From Pycnopodia helianthoides (taxonomy: Eukaryota > Echinodermata > Asteroidea > Forcipulatida > Asteriidae): a DNA stretch of 64,000 nucleotides. The stretch spans positions 9,023,394 through 9,087,393 of the forward strand of contig CM063262.1 of the NCBI GenBank assembly GCA_032158295.1. The letters run 5' to 3'. A model generated the notes under the pieces. That model had not been told where the DNA came from. It searched no databases and was given only the letters and a program-made list of their open reading frames with translations. This document shows, one piece after another, positions 24,796 to 36,638 of this stretch (position 1 is its first letter; each line of letters opens with the position of its first letter). Position numbers and translations under genes: made by a program.

Positions 24796-24932
24796 ATACT
24801 TTCTGAAGCTATTCTTTAACTGAATAAAAACATTGTAATAATAACTGAAGACAAAATACAAAGGGGGAGAGTAACTCCCTATCAAATGTTAATGACAATC
24901 AGATGAGTGCAATTTCAGTTAAATATAGGATG

Positions 24933-25166
24933 CTATTTTGTTCTTCCTTTGTGTATACCAATTGTGCCAGCAGGAAGTCCAGGCTCTATGGCTCTGGGTT
25001 TGTCAAGAGGTTTAATTAAGACAGGTATGGGCCATGACTTAATGAACGGGTCGATGCCTGTATTTATGATGCTTCGAGCATTACGTAAGGCTCCACTAAC
25101 ATTTTGGGATGAGCTTGTTGTAGTTGATTCTGGTCCAGGGTTAAGTTCAATTGCCATCACAAGCAA
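24933..25166 (-). pseudogene. Non-LTR retrotransposon fragment with 2A-like motif, second copy
   Basis: Same 77-residue frame as 4,519-4,752 with a few substitutions. It keeps IELNPGP and NARSII and carries no downstream enzyme domain. Confidence 0.5.
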
Positions 25167-25257
25167 ATATTACACACTCCAGTTGAATTTTGATGTGAGT
25201 AGTACCTGACTGGGACATTTCCAAACATTGCAGTCCTTCCAGTTCTCAAAAGTATAA

Positions 25258-25600
25258 TGCAGAAACAAATCTAGGGTGGGGCGGGAGCAGGGGCTCTGAG
25301 CGGGTGGCTGGGGAAGGTGTTCGTGCCCGTTCCCCCTGCCCCCCCCCCCCCGTTATGGCGTTATGAACTTTTTCCGGGAAGCATTTTCTGCTTGTAAAAA
25401 AAAAAAAAAAAAACAGGCTAGCTCACCTAAAAATGTTTATGACCAACTGGAACACACTTTCAGCTAGGGTCTTATTTTATATATATTTTTTTACTTACAA
25501 GTGTTCCTATGTCTCCTTTTTAATACAGTATTTTGAATGATATGAACTGTTTTGACAGGTGAACATAATGCCATATATGTGTCTTGTTTAAATGAAATAG
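25258..25600. repeat. Dispersed repeat with G-rich head, block II copy
   Basis: Matches 805-1,150, including the AGCTCACCTA and GACCAACTGGAA parts. It contains long C and A runs. In block I only its head survives, fused to exon 3 of gene B. Confidence 0.55.
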
Positions 25601-25942
25601 GTGACAAACTGGCAGACTTTTAGCAAAAGTGTTCCGTTTTATAGTGTTCCAAAGTCTCCCAAATGCTCAGGATATCTCGCTTTTTAACATTATGCTTTCA
25701 CGCAAATAAAAACTCTCGGGCAGAAATGACCTAGAATTCCGATCCTGTGGGACCTGAACTATTTCTAAGGCAGTGTGACCCGGATGTGTGTCAAATTGAC
25801 CCGCAAATGGGTCAAACTAACGCATATAATTTCCGAGTCAAAAATGATCAGCCTACGGGTCAGGCTCCTTGGGATCCAGAATCCTGGTAAATCCTGGCCA
25901 TAAAGTTCTTAGAATGTACTTCTACAAGCTTTTAAAAGTTAC

Positions 25943-25948
25943 TTTATT
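25943..25948 (-). terminator. Polyadenylation signal of gene D
   Basis: AATAAA on the minus strand (GAATAAAGTAACTTTTAAA), about 230 bp past the gene D stop. Confidence 0.65.
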
Positions 25949-26175
25949 CTAAACAATCAACATTGAGACAACATGTTTTGTGTTTACTTTAGGTAATTTA
26001 GAAACTATACCTCTTCCAATTGTACGTTACTCTATTTGTAATTGAAACATGCCACTATCTCATAGTAGTACATGCATTGATCTTATAAGTGTTGGAATAC
26101 TGGCGCAGAACTCTTTCGTTGAGTTATTGAACACAATTTCGGAGAAGTTGCTTCCAAATCCACTGAATACGCCCG

Positions 26176-26997
26176 TCAATTCCCCCCTTTTATGCTCAAC
26201 AAGCACACCTCCCACCTCTGGTAAAAATCTGGAAAAGTACGAAAATGAAAACTGTAATTATATGATGGCAATAATAGTTACTGTAAATTTTGTGAAATTG
26301 TCCTTGTGCTAATTAGTGTAAACACGAAACTGTAACGTTTTATCACTTGCGACTTGGGGAAATATGATGATGTCTAATGATAAAATCCAAAGTGCAGTTC
26401 GGCAGCCGAAAGCCACTTTTTACCTAAACCTTGCATCGGAGGATGAATAACAGGTTTTGATTGATCAATATCAGTAGACCTTGTATAAACAGATGTTTTT
26501 CATAATTTTAGACTTGATTTTCAAACCATACTGCTCACTATGTTTCACACGAGTACCATTCACAGAGACAACAAAATTACAAGTCACTTTCAATAAACAA
26601 ACCAAAATATTACTTTGGCCACAGCAAATGAAGTAAACACGTATATGAAAATGAACGATATAGTCTTTACCAAAATAAAACCCAATACTTGGTTGTTTTT
26701 ATGTCTTTCAAGTTAAATCTCCAATAACAATTGGTGATTTTTACAAAAACAGTTTATTAACGAGAGGGAAGGTATTGGGATCAATTTGTTCCTCTAAAAA
26801 ACATATTGTCACTGACCTGCAAGTTCAGCCCGTGTAAGAGCGTCAATGTCTTGTTGTCTACCTCGTTTACTTTCTTTTCCTCTCTTAAAAAAATGCACGA
26901 AGTCTTCCGCTGGTGAATACTTCTCCTCCTCATCAGCCGTAACGAAGGCAGTCATGACGGCAAGAGCCATAAGAGCAAGGAGCAGCTTGGCAGCCAT
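26176..26997 (-). CDS. Gene D: secreted dibasic-processed peptide precursor, single-Cys type
   Basis: Coding exon 2 is 26997-26817 (exon starts 27011) and exon 3 is 26228-26176, giving 77 residues. It is the block II partner of gene B: exon 2 differs by only two residues (Met20 to Thr, Val51 to Ile), so the signal peptide here ends Val-Thr-Ala. The acidic spacer, Lys-Arg at 38-39 and KESKRGR are kept. Exon 3 runs Asp-Phe-Tyr-Gln-Arg-Trp-Glu-Val-Cys-Leu and stops after Gly-Gly-Asn. This is probably the ancestral ending, from which B departs by deletion. Intron 2 is 588 bp, as in B; intron 1 is 2,801 bp because of the 110-bp array. Confidence 0.65.
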
Positions 26998-27011
26998 CTT
27001 TTAGGGAAAAT

Positions 27012-29085
27012 CTGCATGATTGCAAAAAGTTGAAACCACCGTCGTAACAAATCGGAATAATTGATTTTCTGGTACAATTGAGAGCAAAGAGCAGCTTGGC
27101 AGCCACTTTTTAGTGAAATTCTGCATGATTGCAAAAAAGTTGAAACCAATGTCGTAACCAATCGGAATAATTGTTTTTCTGGTACAATTGAGAGCAAAGA
27201 GCAGCTTGGCAGCCACTTTTTAGTGAAATTCTGCATGATTGCAAAAAAGTTGAAACCAATGTCGTAACCAATCGGAATAATTGTTTTTCTGGTACAATTG
27301 AGAGCAAAGAGCAGCTTGGCAGCCACTATTTAGTGAAATTATGCATGATTGCAAAAAAGTTGAAACCAATGTCGTAACCAATCGGAATAATTGTTTTTCT
27401 GGTACAATTGAGAGCAAAGAGCAGCTTGGCAGCCACTTTTTAGTGAAATTCTGCATGATTGCAAAAAAGTTGAAACCAATGTCGTAACCAATCGGAATAA
27501 TTGTTTTTCTGGTACAATTGAGAGCAAAGAGCAGCTTGGCAGCCACTTTTTAGTGAAAATCTGCATGATTGAAAAAAATTTGAAACCAATGTCGTAACCA
27601 ATCGGAATAATTGTTTTTCTGGTACAATTGAGAGCAAAGAGCAGCTTGGCAGCCACTTTTTAGTGAAATTCTGCATGATTGCAAAAAAGTTGAAACCAAT
27701 GTCGTAACCAATCGGAATAATTGTTTTTCTGGTACAATTGAGAGCAAGGAGCAGCTTGGCAGCCACTTTTTAGTAAAATTCTGCATGATTGCAAAAAAGT
27801 TGAAACCAATGTCGTAACCAATCGGAATAATTGTTTTTCTGGTACAATTGAGAGCAAAGAGCAGCTTGGCAGCCACTTTTTAGTGAAATTCTGCATGATT
27901 GCAAAAAAGTTGAAACCAATGTCATAACCAATCGGAATAATTGTTTTTCTGGTACAATTGAGAGCAAAGAGCAGCTTGGCAGCCACTATTTAGTGAAATT
28001 ATGCATGATTGCAAAAAAGTTGAAACCAATGTCGTAACCAATCGGAATAATTGTTTTTCTGGTACAATTGAGAGCAAAGAGCAGCTTGGCAGCCACTTTT
28101 TAGTGAAATTCTGCATGATTGCAAAAAAGTTGAAACCAATGTCGTAACCAATCGGAATAATTGTTTTTCTGGTACAATTGAGAGCAAAGAGCAGCTTGGC
28201 AGCCACTATTTAGTGAAATTATGCATGATTGCAAAAAAGTTGAAACCAATGTCGTAACCAATCGGAATAATTGTTTTTCTGGTACAATTGAGAGCAAAGA
28301 GCAGCTTGGCAGCCACTTTTTAGTGAAATTCTGCATGATTGCAAAAAAGTTGAAACCAATGTCGTAACCAATCGGAATAATTGTTTTTCTGGTACAATTG
28401 AGAGCAAAGAGCAGCTTGGCAGCCACTTTTTAGTGAAATTCTGCATGATTGCAAAAAAGTTGAAACCAATGTCGTAACCAATCGGAATAATTGTTTTTCT
28501 GGTACAATTGAGAGCAAAGAGCAGCTTGGCAGCCACTTTTTAGTGAAATTCTGCATGATTGCAAAAAAGTTGAAACCAATGACGTAACCAATCGGAATAA
28601 TTGTTTTTCTGTTACAATTGAGAGCAAAGAGCAGCTTGGCAGCCACTTTTTAGTGAAATTCTGCATGATTGCAAAAAAGTTGAAACCAATGTCGTAACCA
28701 ATCGGAATAATTGTTTTTCTGGTACAATTGAGAGCAAAGAGCAGCTTGGCAGCCACTTTTTAGTGAAATTCTGCATGATTGCAAAAAAGTTGAAACCAAT
28801 GTCGTAACCAATCGGAATAATTGTTTTTCTGGTACAATTGAGAGCAAAGAGCAGCTTGGCAGCCACTTTTTAGTGAAATTCTGCATGATTGCAAAAAAGT
28901 TGAAACCAATGTCGTAACCAATCGGAATAATTGTTTTTCTGGTACAATTAAGAGCAAGGAGCAGCTTGGCATCCATCTTTCAGTGAAATTCTGCACGATT
29001 GCAAAAAGTTAAAAACCAGTGTCGTAACCAATCGGAATAATTGTTTTTCTGGTACAACTGAGAGCAAGGAACAGCTTGGCAGCCA
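27012..29085 (-). repeat. Array of 19 splice-acceptor/exon-start units, 110 bp each
   Basis: The core GCAGCTTGGC recurs at 27091 and every 110 bp to 29071 (first base varies in the last), 19 copies beyond the true exon 2 at 26981. In gene sense each unit has a pyrimidine-rich tract, ATCATGCAG/AATTTC as acceptor, then the first bases of exon 2. Seventeen units carry GTG at the start-codon position; the two outermost keep ATG. Variant units (CACTATTTAG) occur at 27311, 27971 and 28191. Because 110 is not a multiple of three, roughly 108-residue frames recur in all frames; they are artefacts, not proteins. Confidence 0.9.
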
Positions 29086-29812
29086 TCTTTTAGGGAAATT
29101 CTGCACGATCGCAAAATGTTGAAACCAATGTTATAACGAATCGGAGTAAAGGATTTTGTGGTACAATTAAATACAAAATAATTGTGTGGTTTTACAAAAT
29201 CTTCAGAAGAAATGCGGGGGGGGGCTATTTTTCAACAACTACAAGTTACACAGAAAGACGAACTTAAATAAATGCTCCTCTGTACTTGAAGGACTACCAT
29301 ACTTACTTAATAAAAAAAGCAAAATCTATTATTTTAAAACTAATATTGTCATTACTAATCACTAAATACGGATCAATTAATTTCTTCAATTTTATTGGAA
29401 TATTGCTATTCTGTTTATCGCAAACTAGACGATATGAACGAGTTTACTCATCAAAAACCGATTATTGGCATGATCGAGTATAGGACGGTCGTTTATTACT
29501 ATTCCGTGTACAGGTGATAATTTGGTGGGATTCATACAAATATTTGTCGTCTTTTATATTAAATGTCTTTTATTGATATTGGTGCCAGTGATGATAAACA
29601 AAAAATCAAAAAGAATTCCTCGCAGCCGGTAACGCCTTTCAACATTTAAACAAAATACGTTCAAACTGAACATAATTTTAACAAATGCCTGAAGATAAAA
29701 CAAATCCTGATAATTTGCTATGTGGAGAGACCATTTTAATTTGAATTAAATCACGAAAAAAGCAAACAAATACAATAAACAAATACAAACATAAGCAATT
29801 GAATCAACTTAC

Positions 29813-29970
29813 CGCTTGTGTCTCTCGGACGAAAAGCTTGGAAAATTCAGCGAGGAAAGCGGATCTGTGAGGAGAGTGTACTAGGGACTGGTCTTATATA
29901 GGATCCTGGTACCCCATTATTAGCACGAATAAGCTTAGTTAAAGGTCAGTAACGTGTGTCACACACCACC
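29813..29970 (-). promoter_or_regulatory. Gene D promoter and untranslated exon 1
   Basis: TATA box at 29901-29893 (CTATATAAG); exon 1 from about 29,870 to 29,813; GTAAGT donor at 29812-29807. The short inverted repeat GTGTGTCACACAC is at 29954-29966, as in gene B. Confidence 0.7.
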
Positions 29971-30679
29971 GTCGACCTTGATTCAATTACCAGGGGTGCT
30001 ACTAATCAGGCATATCCACATTTTCTGTATTGATACCTGCTAAAGACATTATGACGAGACCAAACTTTATATTTTTTTCTATGTTTTCGCATGATCCAGT
30101 TTCAAATGAACCGATTTCCAACCCCGATATAAATACACCCGAACGTATTACTTTAAACAACACGAAGCATTCAAACTCTTAATTCACGAATTAAAAAAGT
30201 ACAACAACAACAGCAGCTGAACAAGTTTTAAGATGTGCCCCTTTCTTCTTATCAAAAGTTGAAACCAATCAGACAGTGCAATCTCAATCAAATATACGAT
30301 GTCATGTTTTCTTCCACAGGTGTATACTAATTGTGCCTGCAGGAAGTTTGGATTTCGTTTCTCTTTGTTAGACGAGTGATGTCATATTGACTATAAGCTG
30401 GCACCACAAGAGTGAGTGAAGTAAATACCGATTAGAGGTGGGTGGTATAGTTATTACCACTTGTCAGATTAATTTAAAAAAACAATAATTAAATAGTCTT
30501 TACATGGGCTCACCCTTTCTTATCAAAAGTTGATACAAATGGTACTAGATGGAATATCTCTATAAAGTGTAAGATTATAGTTATGTTTTGTCAAATCGAG
30601 CTTTAAACAATTGGGCATTTGGAAAACCCTGACTCTGTTAAGAAAACATGTTTCGTTACCGGTACATCATGGTTCAATT

Positions 30680-31054
30680 ATAAAACAAGGGCCAGGTTTC
30701 AACATTTAAACAAACTAAATTGGACATGGAAAACATTTCAACGAATGCCTGGAATTTAAACAGATCGTGACGTAAAATTAATGTGCTTTTGGTGTGTGGA
30801 GATACCATTCTAGCCCATTGTCAGCACGAAGGATCTAGCTTTAATGCACGTCAGTAAAGTGTGTCATTGCCTACTCAATGTCATCGACTTTGATTTCGTT
30901 TCCAGGGATTCTGTTAATCAGGCATATCCAACTTTCCTATAAAGATACTTGCTAATGACGAGACAACATTTTCTATGTCTTCCTTTGTATCGCATGATCT
31001 GGTTTCTAATGAACTGATTACCAACCACGACATTTTGCGCCCGAACGTATTGCC
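30680..31054 (-). pseudogene. Third orphan intron 1 and distal promoter
   Basis: Copy of 7,680-8,062 and 10,560-10,972 with the same missing core. It has a further small deletion near 30,690 (the TATAAATGTGGAGCGGG stretch is absent). Confidence 0.6.
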
Positions 31055-31059
31055 AGTCT

Positions 31060-31560
31060 CACCATTGGTAAGTGTACAAAACAGCTTTGTGCAAAACAAG
31101 GTTTGGAGAAAAGTTTCAGGCACTAATTATCTATAAACTTCGGCAAATCATCTAGTAATTTCTAACCAGGAATCAACCAATCAGGAGCGGCAATATTGGC
31201 GTGGATTTAGAGAACATGTGTCATTATGGTACACATTTTCAATTAGGCTGGTCAAAATCCCAGCACCACTCCTACATCCGCCTTGGTTTGTTCCATGATG
31301 TTTATACTCAATGGTTGGCGTTTTTACAGGACGTCAAGGAAACCAAACAAAAACTTAAACACAGTAAACTTGAAAAGTGTTGTTTGATTATTGTTGCCCA
31401 AATGTTATTGGTTTATAGTACACATAACATTATTTTGTAAGGGACTCCCCCGTATGAACTTATTTAGGCTTCTGTGTGCTTTATTTTCTTAGCACAACTG
31501 TAGTTGTGCTAAGAAAATAGTCAATGGTTGGCCTCAACGGGTACAATTTGTATGTATTTT
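31060..31560. repeat. Cluster-specific repeated segment, third copy
   Basis: Copy of 8,085-8,565. The hairpin TTTTCTTAGCACAAC..GTTGTGCTAAGAAAA near 31,481-31,518 is nearly perfect here. Confidence 0.6.
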
Positions 31561-31644
31561 TAACGGTCTCAAACATTCTGTAAAACCTGTGGTCGAGTCA
31601 AAGCGAGTTCAGGGTTGGATCTATACGAGTTTAAAGGGAGATAC

Positions 31645-32128
31645 ATGTTCATAGGTAGGACCTGGGAGTCCAATGATTGAGGACCTGGACGTAAATGGAC
31701 GATATCTTTGTGGACCTTGGAGTCAATTGGTAGTTTGGGACCTGGGAGTCAATTGGCGATAAGGTTTGACCTGGGAGTCAATTGATATAAGAGCTTGGGG
31801 TCCATTGAGGGTATTCTTTTGACGATGAGGCTGACGATGAGGCTGGATCTGGAAGTTCATTGATTTATGACCTGGGCGTTCACTAAAGGTACAGTTTTTG
31901 GACCTTGGAGTTCATTGGTAGTTTGGAACCTGGGACGTACATTGAAGAAAAAACTTAGACCTGGGGGTCACTTGACGATAAGGATGGACCTTGCAGTCCA
32001 TTGATTGAGGACGTGTGCATCCATTGAGGAAGTACTTTTGAGCCTGGGAATTCGAAGGAGTTAATTGGTAGTTCGGGACCTGGAAGCCCATTAAAGATAC
32101 AAACTTGGACCTTTGTGTCAATTAACGT
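31645..32128. repeat. Minisatellite, left part, block II
   Basis: Same family and order as 11,570-12,198 but shorter by several units. Confidence 0.85.
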
Positions 32129-32440
32129 TAAAGGAACATTACAGAATTGGTAAGAAAAAAATTGTAAAATATACTTTTTGATCACAGATTTACATGAAAC
32201 TTACACGGTCTAATGATGATGATAGTAGAAAACATCCCTTGAAATATTTCTGTCTGAAATGCCATATTTGATGAGAAATGAACAAACTAATTTTCCGATT
32301 GGAGTTTATCGCTCAGTGAGCGTTTTATTCATTTGTTGAATCTATATGATTTCATACAAATGTGTAATCGGTTTTTCACTATTTTCTCGTGACCCAGCAA
32401 CTGTTTGTTAGCAAAAACCAATTCTGTAATGTTCCTTTAA
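32129..32440. mobile_element. MITE-like element with internal deletion
   Basis: Same insertion site and ends as 12,199-12,590, but about 80 bp shorter: sequence between GTGACCCAG and CAACTG is missing. Confidence 0.85.
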
Positions 32441-32870
32441 GGATGGACCTGTCAGGCCATTGATTTCGGACCTTGGCGTCCATTGAGGGTGCACGTTTGG
32501 ACCCGGGAGACCATTGCTAGTTTAGGTCGTGGAAGTCCATTGAAGATACAAACTTGGACCTTTGTGTCAACTAACGATAATGTTGGACCTGGCAATCTAC
32601 ATATTGGGACAGTGGCATCCTTTAAAGATATACTTTTGGACATGGGAGTCCATTGGTAGTTTGGGACATGGTGGTCCATTGAATATACAAACTTGGATTT
32701 GGGAATCAAATGACGATAAGGTTGGACCTGGGAGTCCATTGATTTAGGACCCGGGCTTCCTTTGAGGGTGTACGTTTGGACCTGGGAGACCATTGCTAGT
32801 TTGGGACCTGGGGGTCCATTGAAGATACAAACTTGGACCTGGGGGTCAATTGACAATAAGGTAGTTTTCT
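32441..32870. repeat. Minisatellite, right part, block II
   Basis: Counterpart of 12,591-13,012. Confidence 0.85.
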
Positions 32871-33899
32871 TATAAAAAATAAATTAGCTTTTTTTCTTTT
32901 GCCTTTGCGTCATTTGGTTGTAAAGTGTTTAAATTGTAAAGTGTTGGAAGTTTTTTATTTCGAAGATTTTAAGTTTCCCAACTTCCCAAAAGATTTCAGT
33001 ATCTGGCGAAAAATGATGGGAAAATACGGTGGCGAACAACAATTAGAAGTTGTCTCTTGCTCTTTCCCCCGAGTGCAAGTGGAAAGCGCCCGTTAACCAA
33101 AACAGGGTCGAAAGGCGCTCAACAGAAATATAAACACCCAAAAGCGGGGTTTTTAGCAAGGATTTTCTCTCGGCGTTAGATTATTTAGGTAAACCACCCT
33201 CGTTCAAGTTGCCAATGTCGTCAGATGCTATAAGTATCCTGAGGAGATGTCGACAGTATTTATTTAATTTTGGAAGAAAATATTTAAAACACTCACTTAA
33301 ATACTGTATATGGGCAGCAATTTCCCAAGACAGGCGCTGATGGACTAACTAGCTGTTTTTCCCTGACCCCAGGCTAAATTGGGCAGCTATGTCTGCAATT
33401 CAACTTTGAGGTGTTGACAGGATAAACTGAAATTGCAGGTCCAGTGTTTTTTTTTCCAGGGGTGGCAGATTAAAAGCCAATTGGTTGGGGACAGCTATCC
33501 CCATAGGACTTGTTAAAGGGTTAAGTTCTATCCTCAGAGAGGCTCAATTGACATGGCCTTTGACCCTGAAGGCAGTATGACCCATGAACTCCGAATCCCA
33601 AAAAATTTCTATATATGGAAAAAAACACACAACAAAAACACGCAGTTTTGCAATATAAAAACATCAGAATTTTCAAAGCAAAAATTATTTTATCTTTTGC
33701 TTAACTATCTCTTTAACGTTTTGAAAGGTTATTAACTTTGAAGAGATTGTTAAGCACGTACAACACGCTGCTGTCTTGTATGGTATCCAAAAACTAATTA
33801 ACAATTAAAGGCGTCGCAGGGTTCTTTAAAAGGTCAAAGTACTTCAATACCAGTATACGTCAATCCCATACAATCCTTGTTTCGTATCATTATTTAAGA

Positions 33900-34405
33900 C
33901 AATACACTTTAAAAACTCAAATGTCAAAATTGACCCAGATTCAGGTTGCCTTTGGACCTAAACCATTTCTTCATTTAATTTCAAAGAAATGTTCATTTTT
34001 GGTTCTCATTTAATGTAGTTTTTCCTGGCCTTTTTCAACAACAACAGAGTCATTGTTTTAAAGTCCTGCTCATCAAACTCTTTTTACCCAGAACGACTTT
34101 CCCACATCCTGGAGTCCAAAGCACTCCTCGTTTCAGTCACACACAGGCCAGTTGCTAACAGACGGACTTTGAGCAAAAGTGTTGTGCTTTCAAATTGTTC
34201 CAACGTCTCCCGAATGCTCAGGAGATCTCGCTTTAACATTATGCTGTCACGCAAACAAAAACCTCCCGGGTCAGAGATGACCTGGATTCCCGGACCATGT
34301 GGAGCCTGAACTATTTCTGGTGCAGTATTACAAGGATTTGGGGTCAAATTTAAAATTATTTTTTTATATACCAATATTCCGGTCAATTCTGACCCAGGAG
34401 TTCTT
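33900..34405. mobile_element. Composite inverted-repeat element, block II copy
   Basis: Counterpart of 14,062-14,565 with the same ends. Confidence 0.6.
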
Positions 34406-34495
34406 ATACTGAAAATAATTCACTAAAACCACTTGTTAATAAATGCACACAAAGACAGATATTTATATTTGCTTTTAAAAGTAACTTTATTTCAA

Positions 34496-34501
34496 ACCAA
34501 T
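34496..34501 (-). terminator. Polyadenylation signal of gene E
   Basis: AATAAA on the minus strand, about 600 bp past the gene E stop, in the shared AAATAAAGTTACTTTTAAA context. Confidence 0.7.
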
Positions 34502-35100
34502 CAAAAATAAGACAAAATGTTTCATGTTTGACTCAAGTTATTTAGAAACTATACCTCTTGCATTTGTACGTTACTCTATTTGTAATTCTAGCATGCCACT
34601 ATCTCATAGTAGTACATGCATTGATCTTATGGGTGTTGGAATACTGGCGTAGGACTCTTTCGTTGAAAATTTCGAAGAAGTTGCTTCCAAATCAATCTTA
34701 GTGAGTTATTGAAGTTAAGTACACACAACAGTTTGGGGACACGCGTACTCTTGGCAAATCTAAATGTTAAGAACAGATGGATGTAGTCGTACATTTTGAC
34801 CTCATTGAACAATTGGAATAAACTAGAACCACACGCACGGCTTTGGTTTACTTTCACTCGTGCCGCAGCAATGCCATGACAGTTCAACAGTCGTATTAAA
34901 TGACGTCATAGTGACGTGATGGAAACAAGGTATGGTTTCTAAGATAATGGTAACACTCCCACATCCAACTGTGCTACAAATTAACTTCGTCTGCTTAGGT
35001 GGGTGGTTCTTAAGAGTTCAACAAAAATTGAAGAGAGCAGACTTTAAAACGTCATCGGGGCGGGGTCTATAGATGTCTAATGTCGGATCGGTGTAGGAGT

Positions 35101-36638
35101 TTAAGCATCGTTGCAGACTAGAAATCGGTCCTCGCCAAACTTTCTCCTGTCGCACACGCAACGCTGGCCAAACTTGTAGCACTCTAGAAGAGTAAAAAAT
35201 GTGAAAACTGTAAGTGCATGACAACAACAGCATAAACATGAACAAGAAACAAATACAACACAACACAGACCGCGGTTGTTGAATTGTTGCTGGTCTTTAT
35301 TTAAGGGGCACTGTCGTCATGGGATTATGAACTCTCCGTCTGCCAATTACTGTTAGCCCACGCCCTCTCCTGTACCATAGGCCTATCAATCGACAGCTCG
35401 CGCGCGAAGTAACTGGGTGAGAGTTCAAACTCCGTTTTCATCCACAGTTTGCTCATGACTATAGTGCCTCTTTAAGTAATATTTTAATCTTTATTTATTA
35501 ATAATTTGATAACAGCAAGATGTTTTAGGAATACTCGCTGGTTCAAATGATATATATATATGCATCTAAGATCGGCATACTGCTTGTAAAGTTTAATAAA
35601 TCAAGCACATCTTTAGGTCTTCACTTGAAATAAAACATTATTCTCGAACCGAATGATGAAAACTAATTCAGCAACAAACAAACAAAACCAATCTATAAAA
35701 CATATTGGTACATAGGGACTGTTGAAGGGGGAGAGGGGCTGATATGCCCAACATTTGACAGGGGTAAACATCAGTTGGTCCCTGCTCCCTGGGTCGCATG
35801 CTTTTTGACAGAACACAATTAAAAAATGTATTAAGAGTAGATTCAACAGACGGTAAAAAACAAAAAAAACAAAACATTGCAGTTGTTTGTTAAAATAACC
35901 AGAAATAATATAGTTTGACCCTAGTGTTCACAAACTTCACAACAGCCCTGTTCTACCAAAAACATAATTGCATCTAACTTGTAGTAAACGTCGAAACTCT
36001 ATTAAAAAAAAACCTCAAAACCAGATATTATTTTGAATGAAGCAACTGGAATATTTACGTATACAAAATTGAGTGATTAAAAATTTACCTTTACAAAAAA
36101 GAAAAAAGGACACGAAAACACTACATCTGTTGTTATTCAAGTTATTTTCTTCCATAACTATATATTTTTTGTATTATTTTTGTTTTCTGTTCAATATTTG
36201 ATTGAGAGCTAGATGAAGTAACTATAACTAGTAAACTTGCGGATACAGAGTGTATTGACCGAAACGTCGATACCACACCAGCTCTCTCAGAGCCAAAACT
36301 CTTCCAAAATGAGATTTTATCAAAGGTTGTAACTACATCATTACTAGTTAATTTCCTTTCTATTTTCAGCACCATTCAATGCTTCAGAAACTACTTTGAA
36401 CTAGAGGGTCGGTATGGGGATTAATATGCTTCTTTAAAAGACTCTCTTGTCACTGACCTGTAAGATCATCTTTTGTCAATGGTCCCATTCTTCCCTTTCC
36501 ACCTCGGTTTCTTCCCTTTCCTCTCTTGACGAGTTCCATGAGGTCTTCCGCTGGGAAGTATTCTTCCTCCTCATCGGCCATGACGAAGGCGGTCATGACG
36601 GCAAGAGCCATAAAAGCAAGGAGCAGCTTGGCAGCCAT
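35101..36638 (-). CDS. Gene E: secreted four-cysteine peptide precursor
   Basis: Coding exon 2 is 36638-36458 (exon starts 36652) and exon 3 is 35183-35101, giving 87 residues. The parts are a signal peptide 1-21 ending Val-Met-Ala, acidic spacer DEEEEYFPAEDLMELV, Lys-Arg at 38-39, a Gly/Lys/Arg-rich segment at 40-51, then an exon 3 ending with cysteines spaced C-x6-C-x-C-x12-C and a KFG motif used twice. Cleavage after Lys-Arg would give a basic 48-residue product with room for two disulfides. Intron 2 is 1,274 bp with donor ACAG/GTCAGT and acceptor CTTCTAG. An upstream in-frame ATG at 36,680 lies in intron 1 and is not used. The product is identical to that of F. It could be an antimicrobial, venom-like or signalling peptide; I cannot assign a family. 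Confidence 0.75.

Noticed and set aside
27220..28996. A series of overlapping frames of about 108 residues on the minus strand
   Set aside because: They arise because a 110-bp stop-poor unit is repeated in tandem; most begin at GTG or TTG rather than ATG. They are shifted translations of one unit.
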